Part shown: positions 5,507 to 12,373 of the stretch, one piece after another | Position numbering within the stretch: the stretch's first letter is position 1 | Layout of the letters: the number at the start of each line of letters is the position of its first letter | The notes under the pieces: generated by a model | The model's database searches: none | Seen by the model: only the letters and a program-made list of their open reading frames with translations | Told to the model about the DNA's origin: nothing | From: Candidatus Saccharimonadota bacterium | Lineage (GTDB): Bacteria > Patescibacteriota > Saccharimonadia > Saccharimonadales > Saccharimonadaceae | Direction of reading: 5' to 3' | Assembly (NCBI GenBank): GCA_016199685.1 | Contig: JACQGD010000018.1 | Location: forward strand, 1 to 12,941 | DNA length: 12,941 nt | Program-made: the position numbers and the translations under genes

Positions 5507-7380
5507 TTGGTATAAAGGATACATTTGCGCTTGCAAAAACAAAGTTGAAAACTCGAAAGATACGAACTGGCTTGACGGTTGGGATATCGGGTATTCTATT
5601 TGCAATACTTATCTCGATGTCACTCATACTTGCGGGACTTGCGGCAAGTATTGAAGAGTTCTCTAAGATTGGGTTCGGTTCACGATATATCGTCCAGGCG
5701 AATCAATTCGATACCAATCAGACGGATATATATAGCCAATACGAGAATCCAGAAATTATTGCAAGAGCGAAAGTAATTCACAAAGAACTTATAGCGCAGA
5801 AAAAACTGGGGGCCAAGCAGCTACAAATTGAGTATGATGAAAAGGCAGAAATGCCACCGACTGAAAAACAGGATGGCAGAGAGATTTTAAGTGTAGGGTC
5901 ACTCGCTGCACAGCAAGCCTACAAGGAATATGCAGAAAAGCATGTACAAAAGCGAGACACCGTCGCTGAAGTAAAGGCGGCTATTGATCCATTTAATCCT
6001 CAGGCGTATTACAGTTCAAAAACGCTCGGAGTGTCGAGCGGGTCGTGGCGAACCATGAAAGATGGTAAAGAGACGTTTTCGACAAAGCCAAATCAGTCCA
6101 CGTTCGATATGTCCTCACCTGATTACGATCCGTTGTCGGGTGGTGTGACTGTTATGGATCAAGAAATTGTAGAACCATTCTTAATCGATGGCTATACATG
6201 GAAAAAAGAATCTGGCGCCGTTCCCGTCATCATTAGTTATACTCAGGCTGAAAAAGCACTCGGCTACAAGGCACTCGGTACAAATGCGAAGACAGAAAAA
6301 GCCTCGTCGCTCGTCGTTGAATCATGCTATAGAAACGATAGCTCAAACGGATTACTCCAAGATGCGACACTGCAAAAACAAGACATAAGCAACAATAAAG
6401 GCAAAGAGGGCTATGTTTTACCAAAGCGAATTGTCGACCTACCTGATGCGACAGCCTGTAGTGAACCTATCGTAAAAAGTGATACACGGACGGCTCAGGA
6501 AAAGAAAAATGATGCAAACATGCTCGTGTTTGAACAGAAGTATGAGAACAAGAAACCTGTCAAACAGGCAAAGGTGACATTCCAAGTCGTCGGTTTGACG
6601 GTTGGCTACGATGCGAATTCAGCGAGTAGCTTCGGAACATTAGGGGGTATTGTCGGTTCTGTATTTTCTTCCAATCTTGGTGGCTCTTGGGTGATTCCAA
6701 AGGGGATGTATGACACGCTTCCTGGGGACAAGAAAATTGAGAGTCTCTTTGTAGATGAGAATCAGGATCAGGCACTCTTTGCCGGTAATAGCACGGTGTT
6801 CGCTGAGTTTTCAAGCTTTAAAGACGCGCTTGCTTTGACAAAAAAATATTCATGTATGTTTGGCTGTAATGGCGGGTTGATCGTGATGCCATTTGGTGGA
6901 GGAAGCATTACCTTTGCGCAGCTCAAAGAGATTATTTCTCAGTATATTTTTTATGCGATGTTAGTCAGTATTTTTATCGCAGTTGTGATTATGACCGGTA
7001 CGGTAAGTAGGGCAATTGCTGATAGTCGTCGCGAAACAGCTGTTTTTCGTGCTATCGGTGCAAAACGTATTGATATAACGAGCGTTTACTTCCTGTATTC
7101 GATTCTTATAGGGTTAAGAGTTATCGTGTTCGCCGCGCTTCTCGCTGTGCTTATTGCTGGGATCGCTGAGTATTTCATTTCACCTGACGCAACATTGACA
7201 GCTCGTTTATTGATGAGCGCTCCCGAATCAACCAGTGTATTTCATGTTGTCGGGGTGAACGTGGGTGAGCTCCTCGCTATTGCAGGCATTATCATTGCCA
7301 CGGCTATAGTAAGTGCCTTGCTGCCTCTGGCGCTCGCTATACGCCGCAATCCGATCAAAGACATGCGTGACGACACATAA
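5503..7380 (+). CDS. FtsX/MacB-type ABC permease, 625 aa
   Basis: The topology fits MacB-type permeases: one N-terminal helix (about 24-48), an extracytoplasmic domain of some 430 residues, then three C-terminal helices (about 482-508, 530-558, 590-612). The stretch SRRETAVFRAIGAKRIDI between helices 2 and 3 and the ending LALAIRRNPIKDMRDD are characteristic FtsX-domain features. The extracytoplasmic domain contains four cysteines (VESCYR, TACSEP, YSCMFGCNG), able to form two disulfides outside the cell. It is large for the family and rich in K, S and T. With the preceding ATPase it probably forms a mechanotransmission complex for peptide or lipoprotein handling, or cell-wall enzyme control. 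No outer-membrane partner is seen, as expected for a single-membrane organism. Confidence 0.88.
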   Translation: MIGIKDTFALAKTKLKTRKIRTGLTVGISGILFAILISMSLILAGLAASIEEFSKIGFGSRYIVQANQFDTNQTDIYSQYENPEIIARAKVIHKELIAQKKLGAKQLQIEYDEKAEMPPTEKQDGREILSVGSLAAQQAYKEYAEKHVQKRDTVAEVKAAIDPFNPQAYYSSKTLGVSSGSWRTMKDGKETFSTKPNQSTFDMSSPDYDPLSGGVTVMDQEIVEPFLIDGYTWKKESGAVPVIISYTQAEKALGYKALGTNAKTEKASSLVVESCYRNDSSNGLLQDATLQKQDISNNKGKEGYVLPKRIVDLPDATACSEPIVKSDTRTAQEKKNDANMLVFEQKYENKKPVKQAKVTFQVVGLTVGYDANSASSFGTLGGIVGSVFSSNLGGSWVIPKGMYDTLPGDKKIESLFVDENQDQALFAGNSTVFAEFSSFKDALALTKKYSCMFGCNGGLIVMPFGGGSITFAQLKEIISQYIFYAMLVSIFIAVVIMTGTVSRAIADSRRETAVFRAIGAKRIDITSVYFLYSILIGLRVIVFAALLAVLIAGIAEYFISPDATLTARLLMSAPESTSVFHVVGVNVGELLAIAGIIIATAIVSALLPLALAIRRNPIKDMRDDT

Positions 7381-7400
7381 GCTGCTGCATATCACATAAA

Positions 7401-7427
7401 TTAGCACTCTTGACATGAGAGTGCTAA
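7401..7427. promoter_or_regulatory. Perfect CIRCE operator upstream of dnaK
   Basis: TTAGCACTC, 9 bases, GAGTGCTAA: an 18/18 match to the CIRCE consensus with the canonical spacer. HrcA, encoded at 1340-2047, should bind here and repress dnaK outside heat stress. Confidence 0.97.
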
Positions 7428-7438
7428 TTTTTTACAAT
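7410..7438 (+). promoter_or_regulatory. dnaK promoter with -35 inside the CIRCE spacer
   Basis: The consensus TTGACA at 7410-7415 occupies the first six bases of the CIRCE spacer; 17 bp later is TACAAT at 7433-7438, one base from consensus. The predicted start is near 7445, giving an 80-nt leader. The dnaK ribosome site AGGAG at 7511-7515 stands 8 nt before the ATG. Bound HrcA would cover the -35 directly. Confidence 0.85.
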
Positions 7439-7445
7439 GAATATA

Positions 7446-7472
7446 TTGGCAAACTACACACAAGAGTGCTAA
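7446..7472. promoter_or_regulatory. Second, half-degenerate CIRCE at the dnaK transcription start
   Basis: TTGGCAAAC, 9 bases, GAGTGCTAA. The right arm is perfect, the left arm matches 6 of 9, and the spacer is exactly 9. Its distance from the first operator is 45 bp between equivalent bases. It begins at the predicted transcription start, where a bound repressor would block initiation or early elongation. The left arm also contains TTGGCA, which with TAATAT at 7470-7475 (18-bp spacer) could make a weak second promoter. Confidence 0.65.
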
Positions 7473-7523
7473 TATAAGTACATACAATTTGATATATGAT
7501 GTAAATGAATAGGAGAATAAACG

Positions 7524-8201
7524 ATGGGTAAAATTATCGGAATTGACCTCGGTACGACAAACAGCGCATTTGCGTATATGGTAGCGGGCAAGCCAGAAGT
7601 GATTGCAAACGCCGAAGGCAATCGTACGACACCAAGTGTTGTTGCGATCAACAAAAAAGGTGATCGCCTTGTTGGTCAGGTTGCACAGCGTCAACGCGTT
7701 ACGAATGCAAAAGACACCATCTATGGTGTAAAGCGCTTAATCGGTCGTAAATTTGGTGACGACGAAGTGCAAAAAGACCATGATATTATGCCATACGAAA
7801 TCGTCAAAAAGGGCGATGGCGTTGCTGTAAAGATGGGTGATAAAGAATATACACCAGAAGAAGTGTCAGCAATGATTCTTTCTAAAATCAAAGCCGATGC
7901 TGAAGCTTTCCTCGGCGAAAAAGTCACCGAAGCGGTTATTACCGTTCCTGCGTACTTCGATGACTCACAGCGCCAGGCAACAAAAGATGCTGGTAAGATT
8001 GCTGGACTTGAAGTTAAGCGAATCATCAACGAGCCAACTGCCGCAGCGCTTGCGTACGGTCTGGAGAGCAAGAAAGACGAGAAGATTGCTGTATTTGACC
8101 TTGGTGGCGGTACATTCGATGTGTCTGTTCTTGAACTTGGTGACGGCGTCTTTGAAGTTCGTTCAACAAATGGTGACACACATCGTGAATCACTTCCTTG
8201 A
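7524..8201 (+). CDS. dnaK: DnaK (Hsp70), N-terminal part, frame broken near 8180
   Basis: DnaK is the ATP-driven Hsp70 chaperone that works with GrpE and DnaJ. This frame encodes most of the ATPase domain: phosphate-1 motif IGIDLGTTNS (5-14), the catalytic-type Lys in GVKRLIGRKF (K70), VPAYFDDSQRQATKDAG (141-157), INEPTAAALAYG (168-179) and phosphate-2 motif FDLGGGTFDVSVLELG (191-206). It is collinear with the family up to NGDT (T219). It then reads HRESLP and stops, where DnaK proteins continue with HLGGxDFD. The next base triplets resume the DnaK sequence in another frame at 8182. Counting against the family, about 29 nt (9-10 codons) are missing as well as the frame. The product would be an inactive 225-aa fragment if the lesion is real. 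Confidence 0.93.
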   Translation: MGKIIGIDLGTTNSAFAYMVAGKPEVIANAEGNRTTPSVVAINKKGDRLVGQVAQRQRVTNAKDTIYGVKRLIGRKFGDDEVQKDHDIMPYEIVKKGDGVAVKMGDKEYTPEEVSAMILSKIKADAEAFLGEKVTEAVITVPAYFDDSQRQATKDAGKIAGLEVKRIINEPTAAALAYGLESKKDEKIAVFDLGGGTFDVSVLELGDGVFEVRSTNGDTHRESLP

Positions 8202-9408
8202 TGTATTCAAAAACGAAGAAGGTGTTGACCTCAAGAGCGACAAAGCAGCGATGCAGCGTCTTAAGGACGAAGCTGAAAAAGCTAAGAAAGAACTCTCGAG
8301 CACAAATGAATACGAAGTGAATCTTCCGTTCATCACCGCTGATGCCGATGGTCCAAAACACTTTGAGTATAAGCTAACGCGGAGCAAGCTTGAAGATCTC
8401 GTCAAAGATCTTATCGATGGCGTGGCTGGTCCTGTCGAAAAAGCACTCAAAGACGCTGGTCTTACGGCGAAAGATATCGACGAAGTTGTCCTTGTTGGTG
8501 GTATGACGCGTATGCCTGCAGTTGTCGAAAAAGTAAAAGCAATCTTTGGCAAAGACCCACTTAAGGGCGTGAACCCAGATGAAGTCGTGGCGATTGGTGC
8601 GGCGATTCAGGGTGGCGTGCTTGCTGGTGACGTCAAGGATGTATTGCTTCTCGACGTGACGCCACTTTCACTCGGTATTGAGACAATGGGCGGCGTGACA
8701 ACAAAGCTCATCGAACGAAATAGCACAATTCCAACAAGTAAGAGCGAGACATTCTCAACTGCAGCTGACAACCAGCCTCAGGTAGAGATTCATGTACTTC
8801 AGGGTGAGCGCGAAATGAGTAGTGACAACAAATCACTTGGACGATTCGTTCTTGACGGCATCGCTCCAGCACCACGTGGCGTGCCACAGATCGAAGTGAC
8901 CTTTAGTCTCGACGCAAACGGTATCCTCAATGTTACTGCAAAAGACAAGGGAACGGGCAAAGAAAACTCAGTTACCATCCAAGATAGCGGCAACATGAGC
9001 AAAGAAGACATCGAAAAGGCGCAAAAAGAAGCCGAGCTTCATGCCGATGAAGACAAGAAAAAGCGTGAAGCTGTCGATGTCCGCAATACACTCGAAAATG
9101 CCATCTACCAGGCTGAGAAGATGCCAGATGAGTACAAAGACAAGATCTCTGAAGATGACGTAAAAGTTATCAAAGAGGCTGTCGAGGAGGCAAAGAAAGT
9201 CAAAGAAAATGCCGATGCTAGCAAAGAAGAACTCGAAGCTGCAAGCAAAGCATTAAACGACAAAATTATGCCAATCGGCGCGAAGATGTACGAAGAAGCT
9301 GCAAAGGAAGAGGCACCTGCTTCCGAAGACAGTGAGAAAAAAGCCGACGACAAAGATGAGCCTGTAGAAGGTGAAGTCGTCGACGAAAAGAAGGAAGACA
9401 AAAAATAG
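8182..9408 (+). CDS. dnaK: DnaK (Hsp70), C-terminal part, out of frame with the N-terminal part
   Basis: From 8182 the sequence continues the chaperone: IVNHFLDVFKNEEGVDL, then VVLVGGMTRMPAVVEKVKAIFG (adenosine-binding segment) and NPDEVVAIGAAIQGG. The interdomain linker DVLLLDVTPLSLGIETMGG follows, then the beta substrate-binding domain (ERNSTIPTSKSETFSTAADNQ, GVPQIEVTFSLDANGILNVTAKDKGTGKE). The alpha-helical lid and an acidic tail come last (ending EGEVVDEKKEDKK). This part has no start of its own with a ribosome site; GTG 8185 or ATG 8250 could serve only by chance. The sum of 219, about 10 lost and 408 residues is near 637, the normal DnaK length, so nothing else is missing. DnaK is normally indispensable in such small genomes, so a sequence or assembly error is the leading explanation. 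Confidence 0.93.
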   Translation: MVNHFLDVFKNEEGVDLKSDKAAMQRLKDEAEKAKKELSSTNEYEVNLPFITADADGPKHFEYKLTRSKLEDLVKDLIDGVAGPVEKALKDAGLTAKDIDEVVLVGGMTRMPAVVEKVKAIFGKDPLKGVNPDEVVAIGAAIQGGVLAGDVKDVLLLDVTPLSLGIETMGGVTTKLIERNSTIPTSKSETFSTAADNQPQVEIHVLQGEREMSSDNKSLGRFVLDGIAPAPRGVPQIEVTFSLDANGILNVTAKDKGTGKENSVTIQDSGNMSKEDIEKAQKEAELHADEDKKKREAVDVRNTLENAIYQAEKMPDEYKDKISEDDVKVIKEAVEEAKKVKENADASKEELEAASKALNDKIMPIGAKMYEEAAKEEAPASEDSEKKADDKDEPVEGEVVDEKKEDKK

Positions 9409-9435
9409 TCTCAGTTTTTTAGTTTAATATACGAT

Positions 9436-9469
9436 AAGCCCCGTACTATTCATTTAGTACGGGGCTTTT
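9436..9469 (+). terminator. Intrinsic terminator of dnaK
   Basis: A perfect 13-bp stem: AAGCCCCGTACTA (9436-9448) pairs with TAGTACGGGGCTT (9455-9467) around the six-base loop TTCATT, ending in a run of T's (9466-9469). It lies 27 nt after the dnaK stop and between convergent genes, so it may also slow transcription from the minus strand. Confidence 0.92.
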
Positions 9470-9479
9470 ATATGAGAGA

Positions 9480-10502
9480 TTAGTAGACGACGACAGCTTG
9501 TCCGTACGGGTCCCGCGCGATATTCGCAGCAACGGCTCCCGCGCTCCAATATTCATCTTTACCACCGTCCAATGGATCATGAACATAAAAACCAACCGGG
9601 CTCGAGGGCTCACCAACAACGCCCGTCACAACCGTCACGTGTCCAGTGAGGTTCATGGTCGCAGTTTTGCCGGTTGGAGTACGCCATGACGTCATGCCTG
9701 TTGCTTTGTAAGCACCGAACATAATGACAGGATTACCACCGTGGATCTGCCCAGCTATCCAGCTCGCACTAACACCGGTGAAGTTCTGCGCGCTACGGCC
9801 ATAAGCTCGGGCTGCTTTGGCGACAGGAATTGCATCTGGCCCTGCGCCAGTGCCGGTATTGATTGCGCCATCAATTGATCCAACAAACATCTGGTCTGGA
9901 TCATCCCAGGTATGTGGGTTTGTCGACGTATCTTTGCTGCGAGGGGCGTATCCCATCGCATTGACCAGCCCGATTTCATCGGTAGATACGCCGCGATGCC
10001 CGAGTACCATGCGGAGTGCCGCTGCTGTGCATGTGGCGCTATGCTGCTGCTTATAGTAGGGAACTGTTAACCTTACGGTTCGCGTTTCGGTAGTAAATGA
10101 GGTAGAAAACACTTGAGAACTCGGAAGTCCAAAGCTTGCGTTCACCACCCCAGCTGCAATAGATGCGGTAACTGTGCGTTGATAGCCTACATTCGTTGCC
10201 GTGACATTAAGAGTATTCCCTTGCCATGAAAAACCGCCTATCGTACCGGATGACAGAGAAACGCGAGATTGTGCAGATTCATGATCGACAGGCTGATCAA
10301 ACGTGAAGCTAATAGTCTGCTTGGCCTGAGTGAGGTTTTTACCACGCGGACTCGATGCAGTAACGACGACGGCCCCCATCGTACTGACTTTTCCGGATTG
10401 ATCCGCTACGAGGACACCTCCTGTCGTTGAGCGAAGACCTTTTTTGACGATATAGGTATAGGTTTTACCAGCACTCAAGCCATCAGGAGTAAAGACGTAC
10501 TC
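9480..10502 (-). CDS. C39-type papain-fold peptidase domain with Ig-like domain (second half of a split gene)
   Basis: On the minus strand, a family-like frame is readable from 10502 (EYVFTPDGLSAGKTYTYIV). There is no good start; the first usable codon is TTG at 10478, overlapping the stop of the upstream frame, so this is probably the continuation of the 10475-11320 gene. Numbering from that TTG, residues 1-130 are beta-rich Ig-like repeats of the SbsA/Big type (SFTFDQPVDHES). From about 136 comes a C39-like domain: VPYYKQQHSATCTAAALRMVL with candidate Gln144/145 and nucleophile Cys150, TGHVTVVTGV with His280, and YVHDPLDGG with Asp301. All papain-fold catalytic residues therefore appear present. 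The domain ends the protein without a transporter. Expected role: an extracellular, membrane-tethered peptidase or amidase acting on surface proteins or wall peptides; the substrate is unknown. Confidence 0.82.
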   Translation of the reverse strand, partial: EYVFTPDGLSAGKTYTYIVKKGLRSTTGGVLVADQSGKVSTMGAVVVTASSPRGKNLTQAKQTISFTFDQPVDHESAQSRVSLSSGTIGGFSWQGNTLNVTATNVGYQRTVTASIAAGVVNASFGLPSSQVFSTSFTTETRTVRLTVPYYKQQHSATCTAAALRMVLGHRGVSTDEIGLVNAMGYAPRSKDTSTNPHTWDDPDQMFVGSIDGAINTGTGAGPDAIPVAKAARAYGRSAQNFTGVSASWIAGQIHGGNPVIMFGAYKATGMTSWRTPTGKTATMNLTGHVTVVTGVVGEPSSPVGFYVHDPLDGGKDEYWSAGAVAANIARDPYGQAVVVY

Positions 10503-11320
10503 GCACCTGAGACGATAGACTGGTCGAATGTAATATTTATTGGGTCTTTGCTTTGCAAACGGTCTCGTGCAATGGATGACGTGACTCGAGGTTCACTTGC
10601 GACAGTAATCTCCTTCTTTACGAGACTCACACGATTCTTTTCATCGTAGAGTTCAACAGAGATTTTCTGGCCTTGGGGAAGTAGCTCAGTCGGTTTCCAA
10701 GTAAAGTTTGTATCATTTTGAACACTAGGCGTTAAGGCTATTTCTGGTGTTGTACGTAGGACGAGTGATCGTAGCTGTCGATTCGGCGACCCAAGAGCTA
10801 CAGAGAATGTGTAGTCTGCTGCCACTGTCGCGCCCGATGCAAATGATTTGAGGCTTGTCGATGTTACGCTCGGTGCATCCTCAGTTCTAAATGACACATC
10901 TGGGAGGTGCGCTTCGCCAAATAGCGTGCGCTTAGCTGCAGGAAACGTTACCTTATAGTCAGTCGCAACAGTAAAATAGGTTTTTGGGGTAAAGACAAGT
11001 TTATCGTTGCCAAACATAGCTGATGCTTCATATTTCCATGATCCGGCAACGCGGGGAGATATTGAAATCTTCGTCGTATCTATAGCGTCTATTTTTTGAT
11101 TTAAAACAATCGGCAGGGAGTGACTCACTGATGCTTTTTCTTGGGGCATCTCAAGTGCGACAGGAAGCCGCGTACGTATCAAGAATAGTGAAACTGCAAT
11201 AAGGAGAATAGACGCGAGCACGATTAAAATACATATACGTTTATGGGTAATTATCCAGCTACGTATATAAGATAGTTTGATGCGCGGCGCTGCTTGTTTG
11301 GTTTTTTTATTTTTTCGCAT
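10475..11320 (-). CDS. Membrane-anchored Ig-like domain protein (first half of the split C39 gene)
   Basis: The product starts MRKNKKTKQ, a strongly basic N-terminus, followed by one helix (ICILIVLASILLIAVSLFLI, about 29-48), giving an in-to-out signal anchor. The rest is extracellular and made of Ig-like beta repeats: SLPIVLNQKIDAIDTTKISISPRV...VFTPKTYFTVATDYKVTF, a second unit near DYTFSVALGSPNRQ, and a third beginning PINITFDQSIVSG. That third unit stops abruptly as ASTSLLLMA, while the other frame reads EYVFTPDGLSAGKTYTYIVKK, which is how the first repeat ends (VFTPKTYFTVATDYKV). By comparison with the first unit, the third has lost about 30 residues between FDQSIV and EYVFTP as well as its frame. 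Intact, the protein would be near 640 aa with the C39 domain outermost. Confidence 0.75.
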   Translation of the reverse strand: MRKNKKTKQAAPRIKLSYIRSWIITHKRICILIVLASILLIAVSLFLIRTRLPVALEMPQEKASVSHSLPIVLNQKIDAIDTTKISISPRVAGSWKYEASAMFGNDKLVFTPKTYFTVATDYKVTFPAAKRTLFGEAHLPDVSFRTEDAPSVTSTSLKSFASGATVAADYTFSVALGSPNRQLRSLVLRTTPEIALTPSVQNDTNFTWKPTELLPQGQKISVELYDEKNRVSLVKKEITVASEPRVTSSIARDRLQSKDPINITFDQSIVSGASTSLLLMA

Positions 11321-11407
11321 AATGTATGCAATCGTTACTTCTTAAGCGTATCAGTGAAGCGGAAGTAAGGCAAGCGGCTGACACGGTGTATCTTGCTTTA
11401 TGTGTGA

Positions 11408-12269
11408 CTATTGATCAATAGCAAGATCGACGTAGATTCCAGCCCATACCATGCCTGGATCTCCGCGGTACCTGGTCGTAGTCGTTATCGGTAATGTAGT
11501 CGAATGTCGCTGCCGCGAGCCCTTCGTCTTCGATGACACCGAGGAAAAACGGAAACAGCGCACATTCAGCACTAAACGCATCATTGGAGCGATCGGCATT
11601 GAAGTACTGACCATTCCAGTAGTTGTCGATAAGTTCTGATTGGTACTGCGCTAGCGGGTGTGGGAATCCTTTGAGGCCGAGTTGCTCGACGCAGTATGCC
11701 ATACGTCCGACGAGGCTTACCGAGTATGCACTGCGATCGTAGACGACAGCATCACGCTGTTCGGCAAACTTAATCGGACGAACGTGACCACGTGTATCGA
11801 GGTATTTTTCTCGGTACTTTTCGAGTTGCTTCTCCAAAAAAGCACGTTCAGATTTGTTGAGGTCGTAGTTACTGACGACGATACAGTGGAGGAGCCAGGG
11901 AAGTGTGTCGACGGCATGCATCGGTGCGTTAAAGCAATTACCAGCTTTGTCGACGCATGTGGTGATCGTTCCGGCACGGCGGTAGTGAAGGAGCGCCCAG
12001 CGGATGGTGTGAAGAACATGCTTTTTACGACCAATTTTGACGAGTGATTCGCAGGTTGTACCAAAATCACGCATCCAGAAAAAATCGAAATGCCCAAGGC
12101 TTGTACGGTAAAAGTCGCCTTCCCATAATCTCTCGACGATCTGTCTGCAGATTTGCTCGGCGTTCCCATCGAATCGTTCGATCGTCCCAAAATAACGGTT
12201 ATATAATTGCCGCCACTCAGCGCGAAGAAGCCCTGATACCCGGCCGACTTGTTGATAGACTTTACCCAT
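11408..12269 (-). CDS. Six-hairpin-glycosidase-like protein, C-terminus out of frame
   Basis: Minus strand, ATG 12269. The long frame ends at 11415 (284 aa). Helix-rich sequence with motifs of (alpha/alpha)6-barrel glycosidases of the amylo-alpha-1,6-glucosidase/MGH1-like group: FDFFWMRDFG (61-70), FNAPMHAVDTLPWLL (113-127), RDAVVYDRSAYSV (172-184) and NYWNGQYFNADRSNDAFSAECALFPFF (from 216). No signal peptide, so it is probably cytoplasmic. After DNDYDQV (267) the frame gives an unlike ending (RRSRHGMGWNLRRSCY). The neighbouring frame reads YRGDPGMVWAGIYVDLAIDQ to a stop at 11408, which resembles the normal end of such proteins. About 70 residues, including the expected last hairpins, seem to be absent at 11468-11475 together with the frame. 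The family call is from motif memory and the substrate is unknown; glycan or glycogen-like metabolism is a guess. Confidence 0.6.
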
Positions 12270-12277
12270 GTGATTTC

Positions 12278-12283
12278 AGTATA
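12278..12283 (-). promoter_or_regulatory. -10 element immediately upstream of the glycosidase-like gene
   Basis: TATACT on the minus strand, 8 nt before the ATG at 12269, predicting an mRNA with a leader of 0-3 nt. The same hexamer stands 6 nt before the ATG of hrcA and of the 72-aa gene. No good -35 is present at 17 bp, which lowers confidence, and no Shine-Dalgarno sequence precedes the ATG. Confidence 0.4.
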
Positions 12284-12335
12284 CGTTAGTCAAAAGGATT
12301 ATGCTATTAAGTATCTCGGAGAGTGGATATGAGAG

Positions 12336-12369
12336 GCCCCGCACCGAATGAATGGTGCGGGGCGGGGCT
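12336..12369. terminator. GC-rich hairpin between the 90-aa gene and the glycosidase-like gene
   Basis: GCCCCGCACC (12336-12345) pairs perfectly with GGTGCGGGGC (12354-12363) around an 8-base loop. On the minus strand it begins about 10 nt after the stop of the 90-aa gene and should mark its transcript end, although the tract after it (CTCTCATAT) is poor in U. On the plus strand it is followed by GGGGCTTTT. The loop contains ATTCATT on the minus strand, like the dnaK terminator loop. Confidence 0.7.
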
Positions 12370-12373
12370 TTTA

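Noticed and set aside
7897..8181. Upstream extension of the second dnaK frame back to 7897
   Set aside because: It is an alternative-frame reading of the N-terminal ATPase coding region; DnaK-like sequence in this frame begins only at 8182.
8172..8184. Programmed ribosomal frameshift as explanation for dnaK
   Set aside because: There is no slippery heptamer, and a frameshift would not restore the missing conserved residues.
11335..11368. Inverted repeat TTACTTC/GAAGTAA upstream of the Ig-domain gene
   Set aside because: Only 7 bp with a 20-base loop and no T-run or known operator; it is likely to occur by chance. A weak TTGCCT-17-TACGCT promoter nearby is also below my threshold.
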